A stretch of DNA of 7,333 bases from Kiritimatiellia bacterium (GTDB lineage Bacteria > Verrucomicrobiota > Kiritimatiellia > RFP12 > UBA1067): positions 1 through 7,333 of the forward strand of contig JAKSOY010000224.1 in the NCBI GenBank assembly GCA_024405255.1, read 5' to 3'. Both the position numbers and the translations under genes were made by a program. Below, in pieces: positions 1-6,978 of this stretch. Every line of letters starts with the position of its first letter. The first letter of the stretch is position 1. The notes beneath the pieces were generated by a model, which was not told where the DNA came from, made no database searches, and saw only the letters and a program-made list of their open reading frames with translations.

Positions 1-620
1 CAGATCTTCAGCAGGTGCTTCCTGAGCGCGATGGCGACGGCTTCGGTGCGGTTGGCGGCGCCGAGTTTGTTGAAGAGAAGGTTGATGTGCTCTTTTACGG
101 TGTAAACGCTGATGCCTAGCAACTTGGCAATGTCGGGGTCGCTTAACCCCTTGAAGATTGAGTGCAGGATTTCCGACTGGCGCTCCGAGAGGTCGGCAAC
201 GGGAGGATCCATGGCAAGTAGTTGTTGTACTTCCTGGGAGATGGCGGTTCCGCCGTTCGCCACGGTTGTGATGGTGGAGATGAGCGCGGAGAAGTCCGCG
301 CTTTTCAGAATCGCGCCGGAGGCACCAGCCTGAATGCCTCGGGCGATGTCGTCGGAACTGCCGGTCGACGTCAAAAGGATGATTTTTGTTTCGGGGCTTT
401 TCCTCTTGATTTCCACCGTGGCCGCAATACCGTCCTTCCTCGGCATGAGGACATCCATCAAGACGACGTCTGGCTTCAGGCGGAGAGTTTCCGATACAGC
501 CACGGCGCCATTCTCGGCCTCGCCGACGATCTTGATGTTGGGGACGGTTTCAAGAATTGACACCAATCCCATTCGGATCATTTCGTGGTCGTCTGCCAGC
601 AAAACCCTAATCTTGTCCAT
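1..620 (-). CDS. NarL/FixJ-type response regulator (REC + LuxR HTH), 3' end cut by window edge
   Basis: Cytoplasmic DNA-binding response regulator, the expected phosphorylation partner of the kinase encoded just upstream. Translating the minus strand from the ATG at 620-618 gives 206 open codons. The REC domain (about residues 3-120) has the acidic pair D10-D11, phosphoacceptor D56 in VVLMDVLMP, T84 and K106. The C-terminal LuxR-type helix-turn-helix (about 144-200) reads LSERQSEIL, then GLSDPDIAKLLGIS and YTVKEHINLLFNKLGAANRTEA, written here in separate pieces. The last visible bases are TG after codon 206, so the stop is probably a TGA cut by one base; 206 residues is a normal length for this family. 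The start is supported by AAGGAA at 633-628, seven bases upstream, inside the kinase's last codons. The kinase stop and this ATG are one base apart, which suggests translational coupling. One oddity: the usual GYLLKD around the conserved lysine is GAILKS, so the aromatic residue is replaced by alanine. Family assignment is secure; the target genes are unknown, with the divergent operon the obvious candidate. Confidence 0.95.
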   Translation of the reverse strand, partial: MDKIRVLLADDHEMIRMGLVSILETVPNIKIVGEAENGAVAVSETLRLKPDVVLMDVLMPRKDGIAATVEIKRKSPETKIILLTSTGSSDDIARGIQAGASGAILKSADFSALISTITTVANGGTAISQEVQQLLAMDPPVADLSERQSEILHSIFKGLSDPDIAKLLGISVYTVKEHINLLFNKLGAANRTEAVAIALRKHLLKI

Positions 621-621
621 G

Positions 622-2703
622 TCAGGTTTCCTTATGCGGAAGATTGAGGGCGATTGCCGCTCGGACACCGTGTCCGGGTGAACTTTCAATGATGAACGTT
701 CCCTCGTATGATTGGATGCGTTCACGTATGCCCTGTAAGCCGAAATGCCCTTGGCGGACGCCCGGATGGTTGTTTGGATCGAAACCGAGTCCGTTATCCC
801 TGACGGAAAAGAGGAGTTTTTCGTCTTCGATCGTACCGGCAATCTTTATGTCTGTGGCATGGCCGTGGTTAACGGCGTTCATTACGAGTTCTCGGATAAT
901 CCGCAGAAGGGCGTGGGTTGTGTTGTCGGTGAGCCGCTCACGCAGGACGTTGAACCGGATTACCACGTTTGCCCCGGAACCGTACGGGCCGAGCGTCATC
1001 CGGATGGCTTCGTTTATGTCGGTTTCCCCGAGGGCGTCGCTCCGGAGATCCTGCAGGCAGTTCCTTAGTTCCTGCCGGCAGGAAAGAAGGGACTTGTCCG
1101 CGATGCCGAGATGCTCCGCAGCGCGTTCGGGGTTGGTCGTGAAATACGCGGCAACGGCTTTAAGTTCCATTGCGACGCAAGCCAATGTCTGGGAAAGCGC
1201 GTCGTGCAGTTCGATGGCGAGGCGTGTGCGTTCTTCCGTCTTCAGGTCGGATTCGACACGGCCGATCTGTTCTGTAAGAAGCGCAAGGCCCTTGCGTGCC
1301 GCGGCTCGTCGAAGGGCGATGTTCCAGAGAAGGATCGCAAATAGGACGGCGACAAGTGACCCGAGAACGAAGAGGAATCGCATCGGTGTCCACCATGGAG
1401 CGTGCGCGGCGATCCTTATGTCGTCGGGATTCCCTACGGCGAGGAGGAATCCGTCAAGATGCGGAGGTTCCTCGGCAGGATGCCAGTTCCAGGTGTTGAC
1501 CACGCAGACGCCCGTTACGTCAAGGATGCTTCCCGGCTCCGGAACGGTCCAGTCGCGTCGAATCGAAACCGGTAGGATCAGATTGCCGTTTTCGAGGTAA
1601 ATCGTGCGGAAGCCGGCGGATAGTGTTGTGGCCGGCATAAGTCGGCCCTGTACGCGAATGTGCTTGCCGTAATGGGTCAAGGCGAACTTGTGGTCCGTGT
1701 TGTCAATTGGACCGCTGATGGCTACAGTGGTCTCGTTCGTCGCGGGAGGCGCGGGGATGGGCCTCCAAATTGCCCGTGCGAGGTTGATGGTGTAGAAATC
1801 AGTCTCCGGCAGGCCGACGGCTTCGATGACCGATCCGATTTGCGGCAGTTCGTTGTGGCGTACTTTGATCTTGCATAGGATTCGAGGTGTGATTTGCAAG
1901 AGCGAGTAACTATCACCCCATGTGGCTATCACCCGACCGCACGTGCGATGATAGCCGAGAGAATTGATCAGTATGTGTTGCGGGTTTGTCAGGGCGGACA
2001 AATCAGGTGCCGCAAACAGGTCGCTGGGAGCGTCGTCAAGGGTCTTGATGGCCGAGTGTCCTGCGATATTAAGGTGCCTCCCTCGAAAGAACCGGAAGCC
2101 GCCTGTGTGCTGGGTGCAAATACCGGTGACGGTCGTCAGGCGTCCGACCAGGGGTTCGTAATCGGCGGGCGTTTCGCCGGGCGACAGGTGATGGTAGACG
2201 ATGATTTCTTGCCCGTCGCAAGAAAGCAGCAACGTGATATAGCGCGAGTCAATCTCGTCGTAACCCGCATCACGGATGCGTCCGTCGATTGAGACGAGGA
2301 TGTTGTCGTACCGTCCCTCGAGGATATCATAGCCGCGCACGGCGATTGGTTCCGGAACCGGAGATTTCCCGAGCGTCTTGGAGGATTGCCAATAGTTGAA
2401 TAGGAATTTTTCGGGAGAGAATTCGCTGTAGCCTGACATTTCGACCCAGTCGCCTACCGTTGGGTGCTGTGTCATGCGTTCTGGATCCGGCAAGAGCCGC
2501 ATGGCGCCTGTTCCATCCCTGACGATCAGGTCGAGGCTCGAAGAAACGGACGTCACCTGCCCGACGATCTTGAATGGGCGGCGGGGATTGCCTGGGGTGT
2601 AGGGGGTGTTGACGACGGTTGCGATGTTTGTCGCCATCTCCCCTGTGACGGCAAGAAGGGGCAGTAGCGGAAGCAGCAGGACTGGCAGGACACGCGCGAA
2701 CAT
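622..2703 (-). CDS. Membrane sensor histidine kinase (HisKA_3/HPK7 type) with four OB-fold-like exported repeats
   Basis: Sensor kinase of 693 residues that should autophosphorylate on His and pass phosphate to the downstream regulator. Residues 1-20 form a hydrophobic signal peptide. Residues about 41-402 are an exported sensor of four repeats, each carrying a G-[RQ]-[VIL] strand and then P-x-x-G-x6-G (P81, P184, P287, P388), like the beta strands of OB folds. A single membrane helix lies at about 441-462 (FLFVLGSLVAVLFAILLW), followed by a likely coiled coil at 463-497. The HisKA_3 segment reads RTRLAIELHDALSQTL, with phosphoacceptor H500. D501 and Q505 form the DxxxQ motif linked to phosphatase activity in NarX-type kinases, so it is probably bifunctional. 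The ATPase domain (about 595-690) has N609/N612, DNGLGF (636-641) and GHFGLQG (652-658). The ATG at 2703 is the only plausible start: the frame upstream meets TAG at 2721-2719 without another ATG, and starting at M23 would lose the signal peptide. The Shine-Dalgarno is poor (GAAAG touching the ATG). The ligand is not evident. Confidence 0.95.
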   Translation of the reverse strand: MFARVLPVLLLPLLPLLAVTGEMATNIATVVNTPYTPGNPRRPFKIVGQVTSVSSSLDLIVRDGTGAMRLLPDPERMTQHPTVGDWVEMSGYSEFSPEKFLFNYWQSSKTLGKSPVPEPIAVRGYDILEGRYDNILVSIDGRIRDAGYDEIDSRYITLLLSCDGQEIIVYHHLSPGETPADYEPLVGRLTTVTGICTQHTGGFRFFRGRHLNIAGHSAIKTLDDAPSDLFAAPDLSALTNPQHILINSLGYHRTCGRVIATWGDSYSLLQITPRILCKIKVRHNELPQIGSVIEAVGLPETDFYTINLARAIWRPIPAPPATNETTVAISGPIDNTDHKFALTHYGKHIRVQGRLMPATTLSAGFRTIYLENGNLILPVSIRRDWTVPEPGSILDVTGVCVVNTWNWHPAEEPPHLDGFLLAVGNPDDIRIAAHAPWWTPMRFLFVLGSLVAVLFAILLWNIALRRAAARKGLALLTEQIGRVESDLKTEERTRLAIELHDALSQTLACVAMELKAVAAYFTTNPERAAEHLGIADKSLLSCRQELRNCLQDLRSDALGETDINEAIRMTLGPYGSGANVVIRFNVLRERLTDNTTHALLRIIRELVMNAVNHGHATDIKIAGTIEDEKLLFSVRDNGLGFDPNNHPGVRQGHFGLQGIRERIQSYEGTFIIESSPGHGVRAAIALNLPHKET
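1069..1084. repeat. 16-bp perfect palindrome inside the kinase gene
   Basis: TTCCTGCCGGCAGGAA reads the same on both strands. It falls in the HisKA_3 to ATPase linker of the kinase (around residues 541-546, SCRQEL). A palindrome this long has an expected count of roughly 0.1 in a window of this size under equal base use, and more in GC-rich codons. It may be chance; no function is assigned. Confidence 0.4.
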
Positions 2704-2710
2704 CTTTCGT

Positions 2711-2716
2711 ATTATA
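2711..2716 (-). promoter_or_regulatory. Consensus -10 box (TATAAT) for the kinase-regulator operon
   Basis: The minus strand carries a perfect TATAAT at 2716-2711. The hexamer 17 bases upstream (2739-2734) is AATGGA, a poor -35 box, so the promoter may need an activator. Only seven bases (2710-2704) separate the box from the kinase ATG. Transcription would therefore begin at or within a base or two of the start codon, giving a leaderless or nearly leaderless message. This fits the absence of a spaced Shine-Dalgarno sequence. The call rests on sequence match only. Confidence 0.5.
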
Positions 2717-2741
2717 CACTATTTGCCCGTACATCCATTAT

Positions 2742-2757
2742 CCCCTCGGTTGAGGGG
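2742..2757. repeat. Inverted repeat CCCCTC-GGTT-GAGGGG, possible operator
   Basis: Perfect 6-bp arms (2742-2747 and 2752-2757) flank a 4-base spacer, just upstream of the -35 position of the leftward promoter. No T-run follows on either strand, so it is not an intrinsic terminator. Its position would suit a regulator acting on the kinase operon or on both operons. Six-base arms occur by chance fairly often, so confidence in function is low. Confidence 0.35.
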
Positions 2758-2795
2758 GTTGCAGTTGGACGGGGTTTTGATAACATACTCACAGA

Positions 2796-2812
2796 ATGCC
2801 GGTATATGGCAT
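2796..2812. repeat. Inverted repeat ATGCC-N7-GGCAT upstream of the beta-helix gene
   Basis: Perfect 5-bp arms (2796-2800 and 2808-2812) are separated by GGTATAT. The element lies between the possible -35 box and the ribosome binding site of the rightward gene. It could be a regulator dyad overlapping that promoter's core, or an RNA stem just before the ribosome binding site. Five-base arms are weak statistical evidence. Confidence 0.3.
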
Positions 2813-2820
2813 AAACAATA

Positions 2821-2826
2821 GGGAGG
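2821..2826 (+). promoter_or_regulatory. Strong ribosome binding site (GGGAGG) for the beta-helix gene
   Basis: GGGAGG lies six bases before the ATG at 2833, close to the ideal anti-Shine-Dalgarno match. It fixes the start of the large gene and suggests efficient translation. The divergent kinase, by contrast, has almost no Shine-Dalgarno sequence. Confidence 0.8.
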
Positions 2827-2832
2827 CAAGGA

Positions 2833-5800
2833 ATGAATCTGAAGAGATCCGGTTTGATGGTAGCGTTTGCTGCGTGTGGTCTTTCGGCCGGTGCGGCGAG
2901 CGTTGATCTCGTCGGTCAGAACATCACGACTAATTCGTTCGAATACGTCTTCAATTCGGCGAGTGACCATGTGCGAATTGTCGATTCGTCCATCACGACC
3001 ACAAGCGGGAACTTCACGATCAAGGATTCCTCGGGCTGCATAAGGTCGTCTCTTTCGACTGCCCTGACCAATGTCACGATTACATCGGCAGGAGCCATAA
3101 ACCTCAATGCCGTACAGTATACGGGAAACACCAATCACGTCGATATCCTTGGCGGAACGTTCAATGCGACGACGGGGTCTTCCGGGCTCTTGTTCATGGG
3201 CGTGAGCAAACCGAATGCGAGTTGGGGCGAGCGAGTCATCTTGCGAGCGACGGATGCGGTCTTCAACATTTCAGGGCTTCGGGTCGGTTGCGCGCTTGAT
3301 GCGTATTTTGACGGCTGTTCCTTTTCGTTTGGGGACACGATGCCGTCCCTTTCGGGGTTTGGAAGTGGCGCGCAGGCACCGCTTCTGACCTTCAAGGATT
3401 GCTTCATCACGAATTGGACGACTCGGTTCGCCCGACAGTCGCAGGAGGATCCCTCGAAGCTGATTTTCGACGGCGGAGAGATTCGCTTCCGTCGGCTCGA
3501 CATGAGTTCGTATAAGGGCGCTGATGCGGAAGTGCTCTTCAAGGGCAATGCGGATGTCAAGGTCGTTCCGACGGATGCGGAAATGCAGGCGGCGCAAATC
3601 GTCTGCGAGCTTGGCGATTATCGCCATTTCCGGATGGACGTCACGGATGGCGCAACGTTCGGCGTGAGAGGGGATCGGGAAAATCCTACCATTCAACTTG
3701 GGTACGATTCTGAGGCGAAGTGCGAAATACATGTTTCCAGCGGGGGCGTTTTCAACGCCGCGCATGCCACGGACGGCACGGGATTCTTCGTTTACGCCGG
3801 CAGGTTGGGATCAAGTGAGGTTTATGTTGAAGCGGGCGGCGAATTTGATGTCTATCAATATAGGATGGGTGGAGGAGGAGCTGTGTCAGGTGGCGCGTTG
3901 CGTCCGCAGATTGTCCGGCAGACGGGCGGATTGTTCCGCACGGGTGCCGGCAAGGGGGTGTCCGACTCCGAGTCTTCGGCAGTCCTCATGTGCTTTGAAG
4001 CCGGGCATGATTGTCGTTATTATCTTGATGGTGGTGTTTTGCAGACACCTCGGATTTCGGGCTCGAGGCATAGTGGATTTGTCGATGGTAAGGGGTATTC
4101 GCTGCTGTCGGCGAATGGCGGCACAATTCGTCCGGGTCACAATTCGACGAACTATCATCTCTTCGCTGATCTCGATTGCGTCGAGGCCGGACCTGGCGGC
4201 TTGACGGTTGATGTCAATAATACCGCCGGAGCGACAATCAATCAGGAGGTGACGAACAAGAAGGACGACGCTGGAGTCGCGATGAAGGGTGTCTTCCGAA
4301 AGATCGGCGCCTATACGCTGACGGTGTCCTTGCCGGGGCGGTATGATTGGGACGTGTCCGAGACTCGCGTTGAAGCCGGTACGCTTGCGTTCACGGGCGA
4401 GAACGTCGTCCTGAAGACGACCATGGCCGTGACCTGTGGCGGAACGCTGTCGCTGGTCGGCGGAAACGGGGCGGCGACCTCGATGACACTGGACGCGCTC
4501 ACCGTCGACAACGGAACGATCGAGATCGATCCCGGCGACACGATCATCGTGCCGGCGGCAAAGCTCAATCTCAAGGGGCTGAGTTTCAGGTATTCGTCGG
4601 ATCCGTCCGTCGGTGACGACAGGACGGTGCTGATCACGACGGGTGGACGGCTTTCCGCAGATGCGGCACGGTCACTCAAGGGCGCGATCCTCGCCAATGC
4701 GATTGCCGAAGGTGCACATACGACCGTTTCTCTCGACTATGACGAAGCGACCCAGAGGACGGAGGTCCGGATGAGCGTCACCAATGACGCCGCGCCGCTT
4801 GCGGATTCGACCGTGTGGCAGGGTTCGTCCTCCGATGGATGGGCGACGGACTCGAACTGGTCGGCGAATGTCCCGACTGCATCCAAGGTCGCCACATTCT
4901 CGTCGCCGTCCGCTGCGAAGACGGTGAACGTCCCTGCCGGAGCCACCGTTGGCGCGCTTGCTTTCGGAGCGGACGGGTATGAACTCGCCGGCGTCGAAAA
5001 CGGGGCGCTTGAAATCGCGTCCGATCAGGGTGCGGCGCGGATTGAAACGGCCGTTGGCGAAAGTGAGATATCGGCACCGCTTGTCCTCGATTCGATGACC
5101 GCGATTACGAATGGCCCGGATACGAAGCTCACCGTTTCGGAATCCATTGACGGTGCCGGTTTCATCAAGACCGGTACGGGTGAACTGGAGCTCTCGACGG
5201 ATAACCACATCTTCAGGGGCGTGACAATCGACGGCGGTCGCACGCGGGTGCGGGCGGAAGGTTCGCTCGGGTGCGATGCGGACAAGAAGCCGATTACCCT
5301 GCGGGCGGGAACGCTTACATTCGACGGCGAAGCCGACGCTGAAATGAGGATCGGCAATCCGATCGTCGTCTCGACGCCAGGCGTCCGCGGTGCTACGATC
5401 GTCGAATGCAAGAACGACGTCGTCTTCAGCGACTATCGCACGTCAGTACAAGGGGCGTTCGTCAAGCGCGGCGCAGGACGTCTCACGATCGAAGTCAGGG
5501 ACGGACAGACGCTCGTCGGCAAGCTGGCGAGGACGGCGAATACTTATTTTCCGACGAAGGAGTTCGTGCTGGATGCGGACGGGACGGCGCCCGACGGGGC
5601 GAATGCCGCGGCTGGCACGCATTATTATGCGGAAATGAGTGTTCTTGAAGGCGAACTTCTCTTGAAGCCGGCGGCCGACGCGGAAGGCGTGCCGAAGGTG
5701 TCGGCCGGAGAGGGCATGTTGACGGTCGGTCTGCGGACGAGTTCAGGCAGCGTCACACCGCGGTTGGTCCTTGATGGGGTGGATCTCGACAGCACCGGCG

Positions 5801-6966
5801 ACAACAGCCGGTGTTTCGCTGCCGGCTACCTCCTGTCCGCAACCGGCGGCATCACGCCCTTCAGCACCAAACCGGAAGTCGCGCTGCTCAACGGGGCACG
5901 GCTTTACGCGACGACGCTCTATTGCCAGTCGTACGGCTACGGGGCCGGACAGAGTCGGCTGTGGGCGATGACGAACGCCACCTTGCAGGCGAAATCGGCG
6001 TTCTGGCTCAATTGGAACAATGTGGCGGCGGCGAGCCAGAGCCAAACGGGTTTCGTCCGCTTTCAGGTCAAGGATTCCGCCATTCTCCACGACGGCGGCA
6101 ACTTCATGATCGACGGCGGCATCCAGGCCGATTTCGACAACACTTTCTTCGGGAAGACCGATCGAACGGGTTATGCCACGCTTAAGGCGTACGAACGTGA
6201 TGGCGAGAAGAAAAGTGGCACATGGGGCACGATGCTTTTCCGCAACGGCTCGGTATTCAAGGTGAACGGACTCATTTTCAATGATGGGTGGACGCCGCGT
6301 AATTTCGAATGGTCTGTGTTCACGCTCGCGTTTGATGATGCTCAATGGGATTATGGCGTGAACGACTTCACGCTTGCCGCCAGTTCGGTGACTGAGGAGT
6401 ATCGTCCGCGGTTCAGGATTGAAATGCGTGGAAATGGCGTGAAACTTGCGCCGCCTGCCGGGACGACCTTCACGACGGAGCTTCCGTTCTCCGGAGAGGG
6501 TGGGCTGCAGGTGAAGGGAGCGGGCACGGTGAAATTCGCCGCAGGTACGCTTAAGTTCTCTGGCACGGTCGATACCGGCACTGGAATTGTTGATCTTTCG
6601 GAGGCAGGTGCGGTCGAAAAAGTCTCTTTTGCGGGTCCGGGCACGGTCAAAGGCGCATCGTTCGGCGGTGGGGTTGCGGTCAAGGTCGAATCCTCCGACG
6701 GACAGACGATTGACTCGCCGATCACACTTGCGGACTGCACGTTCGCGAAGACGGTTGTTTTCGATTTCGGACGCACCGCAGCGAACCCGATGGATGAGCG
6801 TGCGCTCAGGAATGGCATTGTCCTCGCGAATGTGACGGGCAAGACCGGTTCGTTCCGCGTCCGGTTTGCCAACACGGGCGTGTGCGATGGCGCCGCCAGG
6901 GTCGAGATCGTCGATGGCAAGGCCGTTGCGACCGGAGGGCTCGGCTTGCTCTTAATTGTTAGGTAA
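2833..6966 (+). CDS. Giant exported beta-helix protein with autotransporter-associated (PATR-type) repeats
   Basis: The product is 1377 residues, with a signal peptide (about 1-22: MNLKR, hydrophobic core, SAGA-A cleavage site). Residues about 30-460 are short Gly/Asp/Thr-rich strands typical of right-handed beta-helices. They recur as GG followed by a small or acidic residue and then F/I/L (GG pairs at 107, 214, 304, 335, 365, 400 and 429). Residues 660-735 carry the VWQGSSSDGWATDSNWSANVP module, a W...NW...P pattern often found before PATR repeats. PATR-like segments follow, the clearest being GAGFIKTGTGELELSTDNH plus FRGVTIDGG (774-802). Weaker copies lie near 488-520, 874-888 and 1222-1245. 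No catalytic signature is recognisable, and no autotransporter beta-barrel, PEP-CTERM or LPXTG-like tail is present; the end is GLGLLLIVR. A surface or secreted adhesin-like role, or glycan binding, is inferred only. It starts a rightward operon and is divergent from the kinase. GC content appears lower in the first third than in the middle. Confidence 0.9.
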   Translation: MNLKRSGLMVAFAACGLSAGAASVDLVGQNITTNSFEYVFNSASDHVRIVDSSITTTSGNFTIKDSSGCIRSSLSTALTNVTITSAGAINLNAVQYTGNTNHVDILGGTFNATTGSSGLLFMGVSKPNASWGERVILRATDAVFNISGLRVGCALDAYFDGCSFSFGDTMPSLSGFGSGAQAPLLTFKDCFITNWTTRFARQSQEDPSKLIFDGGEIRFRRLDMSSYKGADAEVLFKGNADVKVVPTDAEMQAAQIVCELGDYRHFRMDVTDGATFGVRGDRENPTIQLGYDSEAKCEIHVSSGGVFNAAHATDGTGFFVYAGRLGSSEVYVEAGGEFDVYQYRMGGGGAVSGGALRPQIVRQTGGLFRTGAGKGVSDSESSAVLMCFEAGHDCRYYLDGGVLQTPRISGSRHSGFVDGKGYSLLSANGGTIRPGHNSTNYHLFADLDCVEAGPGGLTVDVNNTAGATINQEVTNKKDDAGVAMKGVFRKIGAYTLTVSLPGRYDWDVSETRVEAGTLAFTGENVVLKTTMAVTCGGTLSLVGGNGAATSMTLDALTVDNGTIEIDPGDTIIVPAAKLNLKGLSFRYSSDPSVGDDRTVLITTGGRLSADAARSLKGAILANAIAEGAHTTVSLDYDEATQRTEVRMSVTNDAAPLADSTVWQGSSSDGWATDSNWSANVPTASKVATFSSPSAAKTVNVPAGATVGALAFGADGYELAGVENGALEIASDQGAARIETAVGESEISAPLVLDSMTAITNGPDTKLTVSESIDGAGFIKTGTGELELSTDNHIFRGVTIDGGRTRVRAEGSLGCDADKKPITLRAGTLTFDGEADAEMRIGNPIVVSTPGVRGATIVECKNDVVFSDYRTSVQGAFVKRGAGRLTIEVRDGQTLVGKLARTANTYFPTKEFVLDADGTAPDGANAAAGTHYYAEMSVLEGELLLKPAADAEGVPKVSAGEGMLTVGLRTSSGSVTPRLVLDGVDLDSTGDNSRCFAAGYLLSATGGITPFSTKPEVALLNGARLYATTLYCQSYGYGAGQSRLWAMTNATLQAKSAFWLNWNNVAAASQSQTGFVRFQVKDSAILHDGGNFMIDGGIQADFDNTFFGKTDRTGYATLKAYERDGEKKSGTWGTMLFRNGSVFKVNGLIFNDGWTPRNFEWSVFTLAFDDAQWDYGVNDFTLAASSVTEEYRPRFRIEMRGNGVKLAPPAGTTFTTELPFSGEGGLQVKGAGTVKFAAGTLKFSGTVDTGTGIVDLSEAGAVEKVSFAGPGTVKGASFGGGVAVKVESSDGQTIDSPITLADCTFAKTVVFDFGRTAANPMDERALRNGIVLANVTGKTGSFRVRFANTGVCDGAARVEIVDGKAVATGGLGLLLIVR

Positions 6967-6978
6967 GAAGGGGGATCA

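Larger units (their letters stand above)
2704..2832. promoter_or_regulatory. Divergent intergenic control region between kinase operon and beta-helix operon
   Basis: These 129 bases separate the kinase ATG (minus) from the beta-helix ATG (plus) and are the only real non-coding stretch in the window. They are visibly more AT-rich at both ends than the flanking genes. Both operons must be transcribed from here unless promoters lie inside the opposing genes. A TATAAT faces left and two short inverted repeats lie further right. For the rightward operon, TTGATA at 2777-2782 is a possible -35 box, but the nearest AT-rich hexamer (TATATG, 2803-2808) is 20 bases away, so that promoter is not clearly defined. 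No transcription terminator or small RNA gene is evident. Confidence 0.6.

Noticed and set aside
644..1600. 318-codon open frame on the plus strand
   Set aside because: It lies fully antisense to the kinase's catalytic half and membrane region. Its product is low-complexity and rich in Arg/Ser/Ala, with no recognisable domain. The kinase frame holds all family motifs, so this is a GC-rich shadow.
2348..2359. 12-bp palindrome GGTTCCGGAACC in the kinase gene
   Set aside because: One or two 12-bp palindromes are expected by chance in a window this size, and nothing in the context supports a role.
2742..2760. Possible rho-independent terminator in the intergenic region
   Set aside because: The stem is only 6 bp and lacks a T-run on either strand, and both adjacent genes start here rather than end.
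5793..5813. 7-bp inverted repeat CACCGGC-N7-GCCGGTG
   Set aside because: Several stems of this length are expected by chance in 7.3 kb of GC-rich DNA, and it lies within coding sequence for LDSTGDNSRC.
5743..6345. 200-codon minus-strand frame inside the beta-helix gene
   Set aside because: It is antisense to continuous repeat-protein coding. The Arg/Glu/Ala-rich product has no motif and is explained by codon bias.
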